Origin: a virus
Reading direction: 5' to 3' (one strand)
Virus record (IMG/VR): IMGVR_UViG_3300013005_003891
Location: 1-64,000 of that record
Length of the DNA stretch: 64,000 nucleotides
Shown here: in pieces, positions 1-8,427 of the stretch
Position numbering within the stretch: position 1 is the stretch's first letter
How the letters are laid out: every line of letters begins with the position of its first letter
Made by a program: the position numbers and the translations under genes
Notes under the pieces: model-generated
The model's database searches: none
The model's input: only the letters and a program-made list of their open reading frames with translations
Told to the model about the DNA's origin: nothing

Positions 1-203
1 GCGCACCCTGTTAGCTCAATTGTCAGCCACTCACTTTCAGGGATCATCTCCTTGATTTCTCTATCAATTATGTCGGCGTACTCCTTGTAGGTCTGTCTTT
101 CAAAATCCGTGGGCGCTCCTTCCTTGGCGTACGTTTCCGTCCACGCATTCTTTTTCAACATTATCTTCTTTGCAACCTCTTTTTTTAGCTCTTGTAGTGT
201 CAT
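1..203 (-). CDS. Hypothetical protein, N-terminal part (runs off the left edge)
   Basis: An open frame starts with ATG at 203 and continues past base 1, giving 67 residues. It begins MTLQELKKEVAKKIMLKK and is charged and probably helical. I recognise no domain. It lies behind a well-formed promoter whose -7 box ends 19 bases upstream. Its codons are clearly richer in G and C (GCG, ACG, GCC, AAG) than those of the rest of the window, so it may belong to a separately acquired module. Absent from simple ORF lists because it is truncated by the window edge. Confidence 0.6.
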   Translation of the reverse strand, partial: MTLQELKKEVAKKIMLKKNAWTETYAKEGAPTDFERQTYKEYADIIDREIKEMIPESEWLTIELTGC

Positions 204-222
204 ATGTGCTTATTTATTTAGC

Positions 223-254
223 TAAATATAACATCCCTCCCCCAGGGGGCCAAA
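223..254 (-). promoter_or_regulatory. Bacteroidota-type promoter
   Basis: On the minus strand: TTTG, 20-base spacer, TATATTTA. The spacer contains a C5/G5 inverted repeat in place of the GGCC-TTCG-GGCC hairpin seen in most copies of this element. It drives the partial gene starting at 203. Confidence 0.7.
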
Positions 255-260
255 CCTTCT

Positions 261-733
261 TGTTCCCCCCTCTTGATCCCCCTACGTGTTTCCCCTACAG
301 GTTCCCCCTACTTGCTCCCCCTACCCGTTCCCCCGCGGGGGATCCCCATTTATTTGCCCCGGGGTGGGGAATTTTTGTATATCCTTTTTCGATAAAAAGT
401 TTGGCTTGTGATGGCGAGGTGGGTTAATACCCTCCCCATTTCATATAACCCGTTCTCCCTACGTTTGTCACATACCGTTCTTGTATATACTTATATTTGG
501 ATATGTGAGTCACACTTGTTCCTCCGTTTGTCACACTTGATTCCCCTACTCGTTCACCCTACTTGATACCCCTACCCTTTCTCCCGTACTCGTTCCTCCT
601 ACGTTATCACATTTTGTTTCCCCTACCCTATACTCCTACCTGTTCACCCTAACTTGTCCCCCCTACACACCGTCTTCAAATGAATAATTTTCGTCCGTCG
701 TACGTTTGTTCTCCCTACTCGTTTCCCCTGAAC
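261..733. repeat. Degenerate 13-bp tandem array (consensus TGTTCCCCCTACT)
   Basis: Between 261 and 338 six consecutive units of 13 bases can be aligned (starting at 261, 274, 287, 300, 313 and about 326). Similar units recur at about 451, 537-603 and 613-667, and twice more inside the end of the next gene (about 706-733). The array fills most of the only long gene-free gap (204-662). On the transcribed strand it reads as G-rich AGTAGGGGGAACA units. I see no gene in the gap. It could be a protein-binding array, a replication or packaging signal, or an RNA element. Confidence 0.6.
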
Positions 734-965
734 TATATTCTCTAATTCCGCTCTTTCCCTCCATATGTAATTCATAATACCGCTCACCATCTCTTATAAA
801 CCAGTTTTGTATTCCGTCTATTGGTTCTCTATCGTAAGCGTTAACTATTATATCACGTTCTTGTTTCATCAACGTTTCTATGTTTTGAGACATCCAATAA
901 TGAAATTGGGTTTCACTCATTTTATAGTAGTTGTCTTTAATTTGTTGTAGTGGTGTTAGTATCAT
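663..965 (-). CDS. Hypothetical protein (100 aa)
   Basis: Mostly charged soluble protein with no family I recognise. Its last 25 or so codons run into the 13-bp C-rich array, so its tail (SSGETSRENKRTTDEN) may have been made by repeat expansion. It overlaps the end of the upstream gene by 29 bases, which suggests translational coupling. Confidence 0.55.
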   Translation of the reverse strand: MILTPLQQIKDNYYKMSETQFHYWMSQNIETLMKQERDIIVNAYDREPIDGIQNWFIRDGERYYELHMEGKSGIREYSSGETSRENKRTTDENYSFEDGV

Positions 966-1125
966 ATTTATTTATTTCCTCTTTTACTTCATTCCAATAC
1001 TTAAGCGTTGAATAACCTATAAATCCAAAATGAAATGACATACTCTTTAACATACTATCTATTTGGTTTATAGCATCACGTCCAAATTTATTAAACAATT
1101 CAACTGCTTTCTCTTGTGGTGTCAT
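937..1125 (-). CDS. Hypothetical protein (62 aa)
   Basis: Small protein beginning MTPQEKAVELFNKFG with a helical N-terminus and a Thr/Asn-rich end (DTNTTTTN). Overlaps both neighbours by a few bases in a compact run of small genes. Function unknown. Confidence 0.6.
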   Translation of the reverse strand: MTPQEKAVELFNKFGRDAINQIDSMLKSMSFHFGFIGYSTLKYWNEVKEEINKYDTNTTTTN

Positions 1126-1391
1126 GACTTATCCTTCCATTCCCATCCCAAACACACCTTCATCATTGTACGATGAAACCAGTTAGGCTTTTTTGCAAAC
1201 GCAATACAAAACCCAATATTACCTCCTAAACAATAATAACCTACATGATTAGGTACTGTTACAACATGAAGTGATGGTTCTTGAGTTGTTGAGGCTTTAA
1301 CGGTTACCAAATTATCAGCATACTCACTAACTTGTTGTTTGACATGCTCTGGTGTCTCGTTCATTAGACGTTCTACTGTTTTAGTTTTCAT
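1122..1391 (-). CDS. Hypothetical protein (89 aa)
   Basis: No recognised domain. The middle part is mildly hydrophobic (YYCLGGNIGFCIAFAKK) but too short and mixed to call a clear membrane segment. Overlaps the upstream gene by 11 bases and the downstream gene by 4 (ATGA-type junction). Confidence 0.6.
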   Translation of the reverse strand: MKTKTVERLMNETPEHVKQQVSEYADNLVTVKASTTQEPSLHVVTVPNHVGYYCLGGNIGFCIAFAKKPNWFHRTMMKVCLGWEWKDKS

Positions 1392-1731
1392 CTTCTAAGT
1401 TTATATTTGTTAATTCAATGAGTGCTTCTTTTTGAGTATCCACTTCATATTTTGTATGCGGATAAAATTCTACACAATACACCTTTACATGCTCAAACTC
1501 TAATCCACCATTGAAATCATCTACTTCATAGATATGATGTCCTTCAAGTTCGTCTGGGTATTTGCTGTTATTACCTACCCATTCAATATACTTAGCTTTG
1601 TTGTCTGTTCCTATTCCATAGTATTCATCTATCCCATCTTTGAGATCCTTCTCTGTATGGGCAGTTGCTATTGGTTTGCCGTAGTGTGATAGTGCTACGT
1701 ATGTTACTCTAATATATGTTCTTACAGCCAT
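1381..1731 (-). CDS. Hypothetical protein (116 aa)
   Basis: Soluble, acidic, rich in aromatic residues. No motif I can assign. Lies in the accessory run of short overlapping genes and overlaps the upstream gene by 10 bases. Confidence 0.6.
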   Translation of the reverse strand: MAVRTYIRVTYVALSHYGKPIATAHTEKDLKDGIDEYYGIGTDNKAKYIEWVGNNSKYPDELEGHHIYEVDDFNGGLEFEHVKVYCVEFYPHTKYEVDTQKEALIELTNINLEDEN

Positions 1732-2114
1732 CCTTGTTGTTTTAAAAATGCTAAAAATGATCTAAACCCATCTACATCTTCTCTATTCATGCGATCCCCA
1801 ATTAATAATTCCTTAGTTGATTCAGGGTTATTTTCAAGTACTCCCTTAAACCAAGCCATACTATCCCAGTGATCTTCTACCCATGGTTTAATACGTTTGT
1901 CAGTGAACTTAATATCAATATTATCATAATATTCACCTTCTTCAAACAAACCATTTTTTGCTATAATAGTTGCTTCATAGCAGAATTTATCTGTTTCATA
2001 TACAAATCCTTTAAAGCCAGTTACATCTTCTCTCTTTAATGGTTTTATTTCTTGTGTTGATTGGTTATCCTCTCGAGTATACCATACCCCATTTATTTGT
2101 ATTCTATCTTCCAT
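1722..2114 (-). CDS. Hypothetical protein (130 aa)
   Basis: I start it at the ATG at 2114 (MEDRIQINGVWYTRED), directly after the stop of the phosphoesterase gene. Longer starts inside that gene are possible (2132, 2162). The early INGVWYTRED stretch looks like a short beta hairpin. No family recognised. Confidence 0.6.
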   Translation of the reverse strand: MEDRIQINGVWYTREDNQSTQEIKPLKREDVTGFKGFVYETDKFCYEATIIAKNGLFEEGEYYDNIDIKFTDKRIKPWVEDHWDSMAWFKGVLENNPESTKELLIGDRMNREDVDGFRSFLAFLKQQGWL

Positions 2115-2115
2115 A

Positions 2116-2772
2116 TTATATTCTTTTTTCATGATGATCTTTTGGTAACGATAACTTAGCAATTGGTTGCTTACTCATTATTCTTAATATACTATCTAAA
2201 TCAATAGGTTCCAAACTATTCCCATCTACTCCTACATCCATTGCTTTACCATCAGCTACTCTAAGGTGCTCAGGTAAATGGACGTGTCCATGTAAATGTA
2301 TTACTTCATCATTCATTCCATCCCAACTCGCAATTGGAAAGTGACATAATACAAAATTAAATCTATCTATTTGTCCTTTACCTTTTTGAGATGGACGTCG
2401 TAAATCTAATTTAACATAATGATTTACAGATGAAAATATACTACAAATGTTATCTTTATTCCGTTCAATATGGTGGTCATGGTTACCTAAAATTAAATGT
2501 ATGTTTTGACATATAATTCTATCTCTAAATGCTTTAATATTCTCAAAGCCACCAAATGACCAATCACCTAAATGGATTAAGATATCATCTTGAGCTACTC
2601 TTCTATTTATCCAGTACACCAACTCCTCATTCATTTTCTCTAATGAAGCAAAATCACGAGTCACACTATCAGCATCAGTCCAACGTGTAGTTGCTCTACA
2701 TATGTTGGAGTGGTTATAGTGAGTATCACTTGTGAACCATAATTTTTGACCTTGTTTTAACTCTATTTTCAT
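2116..2772 (-). CDS. Calcineurin-like metallophosphoesterase
   Basis: The binuclear metal motifs of the metallophosphoesterase superfamily appear in order: SDTHYNHSN near residue 15, LGDWSFG near 67, LGNHDHH near 94 and HGHVH near 160. At 218 residues it has the size of single-domain phage and bacterial members that hydrolyse phosphomono- or diesters. The real substrate cannot be read from sequence. It is the first gene after a well-formed promoter and heads a run of small unknown genes. The Lys/His-rich C-terminus (LPKDHHEKRI) overlaps longer alternative starts of the next gene. Confidence 0.85.
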   Translation of the reverse strand: MKIELKQGQKLWFTSDTHYNHSNICRATTRWTDADSVTRDFASLEKMNEELVYWINRRVAQDDILIHLGDWSFGGFENIKAFRDRIICQNIHLILGNHDHHIERNKDNICSIFSSVNHYVKLDLRRPSQKGKGQIDRFNFVLCHFPIASWDGMNDEVIHLHGHVHLPEHLRVADGKAMDVGVDGNSLEPIDLDSILRIMSKQPIAKLSLPKDHHEKRI

Positions 2773-2778
2773 AATGAT

Positions 2779-2810
2779 TAAATATAATAAAGAAAGGCCC
2801 GGAGGCCAAA
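2779..2810 (-). promoter_or_regulatory. Terminator-promoter module
   Basis: Minus strand: TTTG, 20 bases, TATATTTA. The spacer holds a GGCC-TCCG-GGCC hairpin followed by a T-rich stretch. It should end the operon above and start transcription of the metallophosphoesterase gene, whose ATG is 7 bases beyond the -7 box. Confidence 0.75.
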
Positions 2811-2817
2811 CTTATTT

Positions 2818-3036
2818 TTAATCTTCATCGTCATCGTCACCATAAGGTGCTTCGTTCCATGTTTCGAATCGGTCAGCGCGTTCCATATCTTCCCAATCCC
2901 ATTCCTCAAATTCCTCTTCTTCGTCTTTATATTTACTGATGACTTCTATTATATGGTGTGGTATTAATGTATTACCACTATATATGATTCCACATAGTTC
3001 TGCTTCTATTGCTTCTAATATGTCGTTTTTTCTCAT
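2818..3036 (-). CDS. Hypothetical acidic protein (72 aa)
   Basis: Strongly acidic second half (KDEEEEFEEWDWEDMERAD and a DDDDED end). Overlaps the upstream gene by 4 bases. Such small acidic phage proteins are often nucleic-acid mimics or inhibitors, but nothing here proves that. Confidence 0.6.
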   Translation of the reverse strand: MRKNDILEAIEAELCGIIYSGNTLIPHHIIEVISKYKDEEEEFEEWDWEDMERADRFETWNEAPYGDDDDED

Positions 3037-3986
3037 GCTCCTGCTCCTCCATTGGTCAATTCATATTCTATTGATGGTACTGCTTCTTCTACTGGTTGGT
3101 CAGCCATAGTTAAATCATATCTATCAGCTAATTCTCTAAGACTATAAACTAATGAATTTGATTTTTCTTTACCATTTAATCGCTCATCATTCATTTTTTT
3201 AATTTCATCAGTACCTAAATCATAATTTGATGTAACACAACTTCTAAAATCAGTTATGATTATATCTAAGATATGAGATGGTAATTTACATTCTGATGAA
3301 TCTAATCTCTCATCAACTGCATTCCAAAATGATGTTTCACGTTGGTGGTCTGAGTCTAAGTTTTTAAACGCTGCTACTTTAACTCCAGTTTTTCTATTCA
3401 TAGCGTAAATCAAAATACCTCGTCTTGTATAGTTGTGGTATTGATATTCTTCATTTGTAGAGGCAGTACACCATTTAGTCCCAGCTCCATATTTACAAGA
3501 TGACTCATATGTTAATGGTTTAATAATTAACCAATCATTTTCATCATAGAGTTTTATAACAAATTTTTCTAAATCATTACTCATAAGTTTTAACTCTGCA
3601 ATTGATAATGCGCCTTGAAGTTCTTCTAAACTCTTATATGATGTAACATCTTTATTTTCAATTAAACCTCTTTCATTTAACTCAATAAATTTATTAACAT
3701 CTTCTAAAATAGCATCATTAACATCATCTAATATGTTATGAATTGATACTAATGTTTGGTCTGAGATTTTATCTATATGCTCTTTTTTAAACCCAGCATC
3801 AATAAGATCAGTAGCGTATCTTCTTTTCGCATACCAATCATTTTTCATTTGTTTATTGAAGTTATGCTTATGTAAGTTGAATGCTAATTCAACATACTTA
3901 GGTTTTTCAAATAGAATGCTGAGTGCATCTATTAACCCTATATTGAAATTAGGGTGTTGTTCTTTAAGTGTACTTAATTTGCTCAT
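3033..3986 (-). CDS. Conserved phage-type protein with a GAGTKWCTAS motif
   Basis: 317 residues. The N-terminal two thirds are helical and charged. Around residue 167 is CKYGAGTKWCTAS, followed by aromatic and hydrophobic strands (RRGILIYAMNRKTGVKVAAF) that look like a compact alpha/beta domain. I have seen this GTKWCT-type signature in proteins of large phages but know of no established function. It is transcribed with the small acidic gene after it. Starts 5 bases after a weak copy of the promoter element. Confidence 0.65.
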   Translation of the reverse strand: MSKLSTLKEQHPNFNIGLIDALSILFEKPKYVELAFNLHKHNFNKQMKNDWYAKRRYATDLIDAGFKKEHIDKISDQTLVSIHNILDDVNDAILEDVNKFIELNERGLIENKDVTSYKSLEELQGALSIAELKLMSNDLEKFVIKLYDENDWLIIKPLTYESSCKYGAGTKWCTASTNEEYQYHNYTRRGILIYAMNRKTGVKVAAFKNLDSDHQRETSFWNAVDERLDSSECKLPSHILDIIITDFRSCVTSNYDLGTDEIKKMNDERLNGKEKSNSLVYSLRELADRYDLTMADQPVEEAVPSIEYELTNGGAGA

Positions 3987-3990
3987 AACT

Positions 3991-4022
3991 ATAATATAAT
4001 AACCTTTATTTACTTTTCCAAT
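3991..4022 (-). promoter_or_regulatory. Probable promoter (weak -33 box)
   Basis: Minus strand: ATTG, 20 bases, TATATTAT, without a hairpin. Spacing matches the other copies exactly. It precedes the 317-aa gene at 3986. Confidence 0.5.
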
Positions 4023-4304
4023 TTATTCTTTATTAGCTCTTTCTTTTAAATCTTCTATAAACATGTCACGTTGACCGATCAAATATTCCTCACGTTTAAC
4101 TAATCGAGCACGTTCCTCATCAGTTAGTTTTAATACTAACTCTTCTTTTTCTTGTATCATTTGTCTATACTCATCCATTTGTTTATTGAATAGAGTATTT
4201 TGATAATACATTATACCAACCAAAATAATGATTGTGAATGACTGTTCTTTAAGTTTACTTAAGAATGTTTCGCCATAACTACTTATTTTAGTTTCTTTTT
4301 CCAT
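4023..4304 (-). CDS. Small membrane protein with a long coiled coil
   Basis: One hydrophobic segment at about residues 21-37 (FTIIILVGIMYY) is followed by a charged helix of about 55 residues (MIQEKEELVLKLTDEERAR). The layout fits a type II membrane protein with a coiled coil, as seen in inner-membrane spanin subunits, but there is no endolysin beside it, so that role is only a possibility. Confidence 0.6.
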   Translation of the reverse strand: MEKETKISSYGETFLSKLKEQSFTIIILVGIMYYQNTLFNKQMDEYRQMIQEKEELVLKLTDEERARLVKREEYLIGQRDMFIEDLKERANKE

Positions 4305-4319
4305 ATTAATAAATATGGT

Positions 4320-4448
4320 TTATTCTTCATCAAATAAATCCTTCCCATCATAATCAGGGTGATTTTTTTCCATATATTCTAATCCACTAACCATTAATAC
4401 TGCTATTATACCTGCTAGTATAAATGAAATAATTGCTGATGCTATCAT
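4320..4448 (-). CDS. Small single-pass membrane protein (42 aa)
   Basis: Starts at ATG 4448, overlapping the stop of the upstream zinc-ribbon gene as ATGA. The N-terminal half is one transmembrane helix (MIASAIISFILAGIIAVLM). The tail is acidic (DYDGKDLFDEE). Good coupling to its neighbour supports it as real. Function unknown. Confidence 0.6.
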   Translation of the reverse strand: MIASAIISFILAGIIAVLMVSGLEYMEKNHPDYDGKDLFDEE

Positions 4449-4672
4449 AAAAATAATCTTTTAATAATTTCCCACTTTGATTTAAATTCAATTTTTTTAA
4501 ATTTACCATTCTCATCCACTACCCAAGCAAACATACTCTCACTCCAACGTTTATATGTACAATGTCTACATACTAAATTCTTACCCTGGTGTTGAGGTCG
4601 TTGGTATGGTCTAGGGTTTCTAGTGAACATAAATAATGGATATGTTCGTTTACAGTCAAAGCACTTTTTCAT
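4445..4672 (-). CDS. Small zinc-ribbon-like protein
   Basis: Two CxxC pairs, CFDC at residues 4-7 and CRHC at about 35-38, suggest one bound zinc ion. The protein is basic (RNPRPYQRP), which fits nucleic-acid binding. Overlaps the ligase gene above it by 4 bases. Confidence 0.65.
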   Translation of the reverse strand: MKKCFDCKRTYPLFMFTRNPRPYQRPQHQGKNLVCRHCTYKRWSESMFAWVVDENGKFKKIEFKSKWEIIKRLFL

Positions 4673-5763
4673 TCGTAACTCTCTCTATCAATTTTAATTA
4701 CATATGGAAATCTTGGAACACCATCTGGTGTTAAGTTAAAGTACTTAACTGTGGCTGATTTACCGATTAATTCATTTTTATTGTTCCACATCGCCTTACA
4801 TTCCTCCCAATTAAATTTAGGTGATGAATTAAATATATGTCCTGTCTTACTCTTAAATATAAATGAACCTACCATTCCAGTTTTGTTACCTAAACCTTCA
4901 ACTATATCTAATATAGTATATTCCTCGTCTATAAACGACTTATACTTAAGTAATGACTTAGAACGTTTCGATTCATATTTTTTATCTAAACGCACCATTA
5001 ACCCCTCATATCCCTCACTAACATAATCAATATACCATTTATCAACCCACTCAGCTGTATGAACGATACTTGTTCTTACCAACACACAACACTTAGGTAA
5101 AGATATTTTGTTTAAAGCACTATGTCGCTCACTAAACACACCATCATGATTAGGTAAATCATAAATATGATATTGGATTGATTCTTTACTTTTAGCTAAA
5201 TCATTACTTGTTGGTTTAGTTTTTTTAACCAATGAACAAATAGCGTTAAAGTCATTTGCAAACTTATCAGCATACAACTCACCATCAAATATCAAATCAG
5301 GATTAGATTCAAATAATGGTTTTAATGATTCAAAAATATGAGGTGCTGAGATAATTTTCTTACCATTTCTACTCCACATACCATCTGCTCTAACAATACA
5401 TCTAATACCATCTAATTTAGGTTGACTATAAACTGGGTATTCAATTTTATCTTTATGGTCTTCAAATTTATGAGCTAACATTGGATTAAAAAACTTAGGT
5501 GTATCAATATCATCTATTGACTCATAACTACCTAACTCTAATTTTTTAGTCCACATTGCTTTAGCCTCAGCTAATGCTTGTTGTTCAGGTGTAGTAGCGT
5601 TTTTCTTACCTGTATTCTTACCTGAACAGCATGTCCATTCAGAAGTTGTTTTAACTCCATCAGTATAACCTGATATTGTTCTAAAACAATTGTTTTCTAT
5701 TTCAACGGTCCACTCATTGACTTTACCGTTTACTGCGCGTTTAAATAATGTGTTTAATTTCAT
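4669..5763 (-). CDS. ATP-dependent DNA ligase
   Basis: Joins nicks in duplex DNA during replication and repair. Nucleotidyltransferase motifs are clear: motif I KLDGIR with the AMP-acceptor Lys at about 116, FDGELY near 150, EGLMVR near 255 and LLKYK near 275. A C-terminal OB-like region follows (EEYTILDIVEGLGNKTG). The first 80 or so residues are not part of the core and resemble a WGR-type small domain (NEWTVEIENNCFRTISGYTDG). At 364 residues it is a short phage ligase. First gene after a terminator-promoter module. Confidence 0.9.
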   Translation of the reverse strand: MKLNTLFKRAVNGKVNEWTVEIENNCFRTISGYTDGVKTTSEWTCCSGKNTGKKNATTPEQQALAEAKAMWTKKLELGSYESIDDIDTPKFFNPMLAHKFEDHKDKIEYPVYSQPKLDGIRCIVRADGMWSRNGKKIISAPHIFESLKPLFESNPDLIFDGELYADKFANDFNAICSLVKKTKPTSNDLAKSKESIQYHIYDLPNHDGVFSERHSALNKISLPKCCVLVRTSIVHTAEWVDKWYIDYVSEGYEGLMVRLDKKYESKRSKSLLKYKSFIDEEYTILDIVEGLGNKTGMVGSFIFKSKTGHIFNSSPKFNWEECKAMWNNKNELIGKSATVKYFNLTPDGVPRFPYVIKIDRESYE

Positions 5764-5767
5764 GATC

Positions 5768-5799
5768 TAAATATAACAAAGAATGGCCCGAAGGCCAAA
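5768..5799 (-). promoter_or_regulatory. Terminator-promoter module
   Basis: Minus strand: TTTG, 20 bases, TATATTTA. The spacer contains GGCC-TTCG-GGCC, a hairpin with a UUCG loop and a T-rich tail. It should end the lysis operon above and start the ligase transcript (ATG 4 bases past the -7 box). Confidence 0.8.
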
Positions 5800-5821
5800 C
5801 TTTATCCATGAAATGGTGTGT

Positions 5822-6424
5822 TTATTTTTTACTATGTAGATAATTACTAATAATATTACCAATCGCACCTACTTTTTGACGAATGAAAATCCACTCGTCT
5901 TTAACTATTTTATGTTTCTTTTCAATATAATGAATACCCATAACACCTATGATACGCCCATCTAAATCAGTTAACGCTAATAAATAAATTGATTTACATT
6001 TACCACCTGTTGTTGTGTTAAGTAAATATGAATTAGCTGCCTCAGCATCTTCAATTATTACCTCTCCATGTTCATATAATTCAGATAATGGTTTATTGAA
6101 TAATGATACAGGTATATTTTGATAAATGTTTTTAACTGATTCAATATTTGGGTTTAATACCTCATAGAATATAGAGAATTTTTGAATTGATTTACCAGTT
6201 GGATAAAAATGACCTCCATTATGAAATTGAGCTATGAATATTTGATCACATTCTAACTCATCAAGTATTATATCTAATTGATGTTCAATTTGCTCATTAT
6301 ACTTAATAGCATCAGGCATTGGGTCAGCTGATTTCTTTTTGAATTTAGCTTTAGCCCACTCCATTAATATAGGACCAAGCACAGATGTAATTAAAGCAAT
6401 TAGGACAGGGATTAATATTTCCAT
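5822..6424 (-). CDS. Membrane-anchored GAF-like sensor protein
   Basis: A transmembrane helix at residues 3-22 (ILIPVLIALITSVLGPIL) is followed by a short basic stretch and a GAF-like domain at about 45-195 (DQIFIAQFHNGGHF; KSIYLLALTDLDGRIIGVMG). GAF domains bind small molecules or tetrapyrroles. It is the last gene of the transcript carrying the endolysin and the PAS-membrane protein, so a link to lysis control or membrane sensing is likely but inferred. The size is short for a sensor and there is no output domain. Confidence 0.65.
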   Translation of the reverse strand: MEILIPVLIALITSVLGPILMEWAKAKFKKKSADPMPDAIKYNEQIEHQLDIILDELECDQIFIAQFHNGGHFYPTGKSIQKFSIFYEVLNPNIESVKNIYQNIPVSLFNKPLSELYEHGEVIIEDAEAANSYLLNTTTGGKCKSIYLLALTDLDGRIIGVMGIHYIEKKHKIVKDEWIFIRQKVGAIGNIISNYLHSKK

Positions 6425-6454
6425 TATTTCTCTTTCTCGTTTATTTCTTCTTTA

Positions 6455-7561
6455 TTATTTTTTTCCGTCTTGTGTTGCATACTTAATACCCATAATTGTA
6501 CCAACTATTGAAAATGCGTTTGTTAATAATACACTAAACATGTTACTCCAAGTGGAACCAATAATTTGTGTATCTTGATTTGTTATAATAGCCATCCAAT
6601 ATAATGCTGTTGTTACAACTCCAACTCCAACTATGACAGCTAAAGCAACTTTAACAATAGTTTTTATTAATTCACTTTGACTTTTTTTCATCATCACATC
6701 TAAATCATTCAAAGCAGCATCCTTTTCTATCTCAATTGCGTTCTTAAGTTTCTGAGAGTTATCTAACTCTATTTGTAAGTTCTTTGAAAGTTCATCTATT
6801 CTCTTCTTATTGTTCACAGCATCAGTAACATCAGTTGCAATCTTAACTACATCAGTTATATTTCCTTTACTGTCCAATACCGGATTATAAGATGCTTGTA
6901 AATAGACAGTGGAGCCATCTACTTTTTTTCTTTCAAATACTCCGTCAAAATACTTACCTTTTCTTAAACTCTCCCAAAATTTAGCATATTCATCTGATTT
7001 GGAATACTCATAGCTAACAAAAATACTATGATGTTTTCCTACAACTTTAGATTTTTCATTGGGCTTATACCCCATAGTTTCTAAAAATATAGAATTGACG
7101 TCTATGATAAATCCGTCAGTGTTGAAACTGATAAGAGCTGTACTTCTGTTAATTGCATCTATTTGTTTCTTGCTGTTAACAATTAAACTAATATCAGTAG
7201 CAATCTTCATTATCTTAGTAATCTTATTATTCTCATCAAAAATAGGATTGTAAGTTGCTTGAAGATTAATAAGACTTCCATCCTTTTTTCTTCTCTCAAA
7301 CTCACCTTGATAGTATTTACCACTTCTTAAGATGTCCCAAAACTTTTCATACTCAAGTGATCTTGAATAATCATCACATACAAAAATACTATGGTGTTTT
7401 CCAACTAAATCTTCATGGTTGCCTTTACCATAACCCATTACTTCTAAAAAAATATCATTAACTCCTAATATAACCCCATTAAGGTCAAAGTATATAATAG
7501 CGTTGCTTCTATTAATTGCTTCAAGTCTACTTAATAATTCTTCTTTAGGTAGATTTTTCAT
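6455..7561 (-). CDS. Tandem PAS domain protein with C-terminal holin-like membrane hairpin
   Basis: Two PAS domains at about residues 10-130 and 133-250 are near-copies (both contain GKHHSIFV, KFW, GKY and YNP blocks), each ending in an ATDIS/ATDVT linker as in aerotaxis and chemotaxis receptors. A coiled coil follows at about 250-296. The C-terminus has two membrane helices (about 303-325 and 341-361) and a short basic tail. There is no kinase, cyclase or methyl-accepting domain. It starts 1 base after the stop of the endolysin. Two helices beside an endolysin suggest a holin or antiholin gated by a ligand or redox state. This role is inference; the domain layout is visible. Confidence 0.7.
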   Translation of the reverse strand: MKNLPKEELLSRLEAINRSNAIIYFDLNGVILGVNDIFLEVMGYGKGNHEDLVGKHHSIFVCDDYSRSLEYEKFWDILRSGKYYQGEFERRKKDGSLINLQATYNPIFDENNKITKIMKIATDISLIVNSKKQIDAINRSTALISFNTDGFIIDVNSIFLETMGYKPNEKSKVVGKHHSIFVSYEYSKSDEYAKFWESLRKGKYFDGVFERKKVDGSTVYLQASYNPVLDSKGNITDVVKIATDVTDAVNNKKRIDELSKNLQIELDNSQKLKNAIEIEKDAALNDLDVMMKKSQSELIKTIVKVALAVIVGVGVVTTALYWMAIITNQDTQIIGSTWSNMFSVLLTNAFSIVGTIMGIKYATQDGKK

Positions 7562-8392
7562 TTATTTTAATAAATTATAGTACTCATTGAAATGCTTAAT
7601 ACGATCTGGTAAACCAATTGTACCGCCGTTAACTCGTTTAGTAACCGCAGTGACAGTTGCTTCATCAGCTCCTTTATCACATATTGACCATAATTTATTT
7701 GAATCAAAGAAAAATGCTGCTGATGCTAATGGATATTTAGTTGCTACTAAATCAGGATTAGCAACTGTATCTTCACCTATGAATTTAGCAAAGCTAGTAT
7801 AATTAGATTTTCCAGTTAATTGGATGTAACCACGTCCACGATATTTAAATCCTTCACCTGTTGATTCATCACCATTACCCATTCTAGCTCCATAAACACG
7901 AGATGCTATTTTTTCAGGGTTACGAGCATAAGAATTAGCTAAATCACCAGGAAAATATTTTCCAAATATCTTCTTTAAACCATCAGCTGAATAGTTTAAA
8001 TTCTCATTAATGAATTTGAATCCACCTGATTCATGACCACATTGTGCTAAGAAATGAGCTAAACGTAGTGGGTTTGTAATATTGAATTTTGCTGCTGTAT
8101 CTGGGATTTGAGCAATTACAGCATCAGGAATATGTCCTTTTAAAGCATCTAATTTAAATGAACTTGGTGGTATTGCTACTGGTGCAGCTACAGGTGCAGC
8201 TACTGGTGCTGCTCCAAACATTTTACCCCATGTGCTAGGGCCTACAATACCATCTGCTGTTAATCCGTTTTTAGCTTGCCATTCTTTGACTTTAGCTTCT
8301 GTCATTGGTCCAAAGCTTCCATCAGCTCCTAAACCTAATAATGTTTGAAGTTGTTTAACTTCTTCTCCTTTCGATCCGTTTTTTAATAACAT
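7562..8392 (-). CDS. Endolysin: peptidoglycan-binding domain plus GH19 chitinase-like lysozyme
   Basis: Residues 1-60 form a PG_binding_1 domain (GEEVKQLQTLLGLGADGSFG). A Pro/Ala linker (AAPVAAPVAAPVAIPP) follows, then a GH19 domain at about 85-276 with AQCGHESGGF (candidate catalytic Glu) and GFKYRGRGYIQLTGKSNY. It should cleave the glycan chains of the host cell wall at lysis. No signal peptide is visible, so it needs a holin, and the next gene on the transcript is a candidate. Confidence 0.9.
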   Translation of the reverse strand: MLLKNGSKGEEVKQLQTLLGLGADGSFGPMTEAKVKEWQAKNGLTADGIVGPSTWGKMFGAAPVAAPVAAPVAIPPSSFKLDALKGHIPDAVIAQIPDTAAKFNITNPLRLAHFLAQCGHESGGFKFINENLNYSADGLKKIFGKYFPGDLANSYARNPEKIASRVYGARMGNGDESTGEGFKYRGRGYIQLTGKSNYTSFAKFIGEDTVANPDLVATKYPLASAAFFFDSNKLWSICDKGADEATVTAVTKRVNGGTIGLPDRIKHFNEYYNLLK

Positions 8393-8427
8393 AAGTAAAT
8401 TGTTTAGTGATAAATATCACCGACATT

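Noticed and set aside
261-338. The 13-bp repeats as a CRISPR array
   Set aside because: Units are contiguous with no unique spacers and far too short.
170-427. A plus-strand frame of 85 codons across the C-rich array
   Set aside because: It is very Pro-rich because it reads through the 13-bp repeat, has no start context and runs against the single coding direction of the window.
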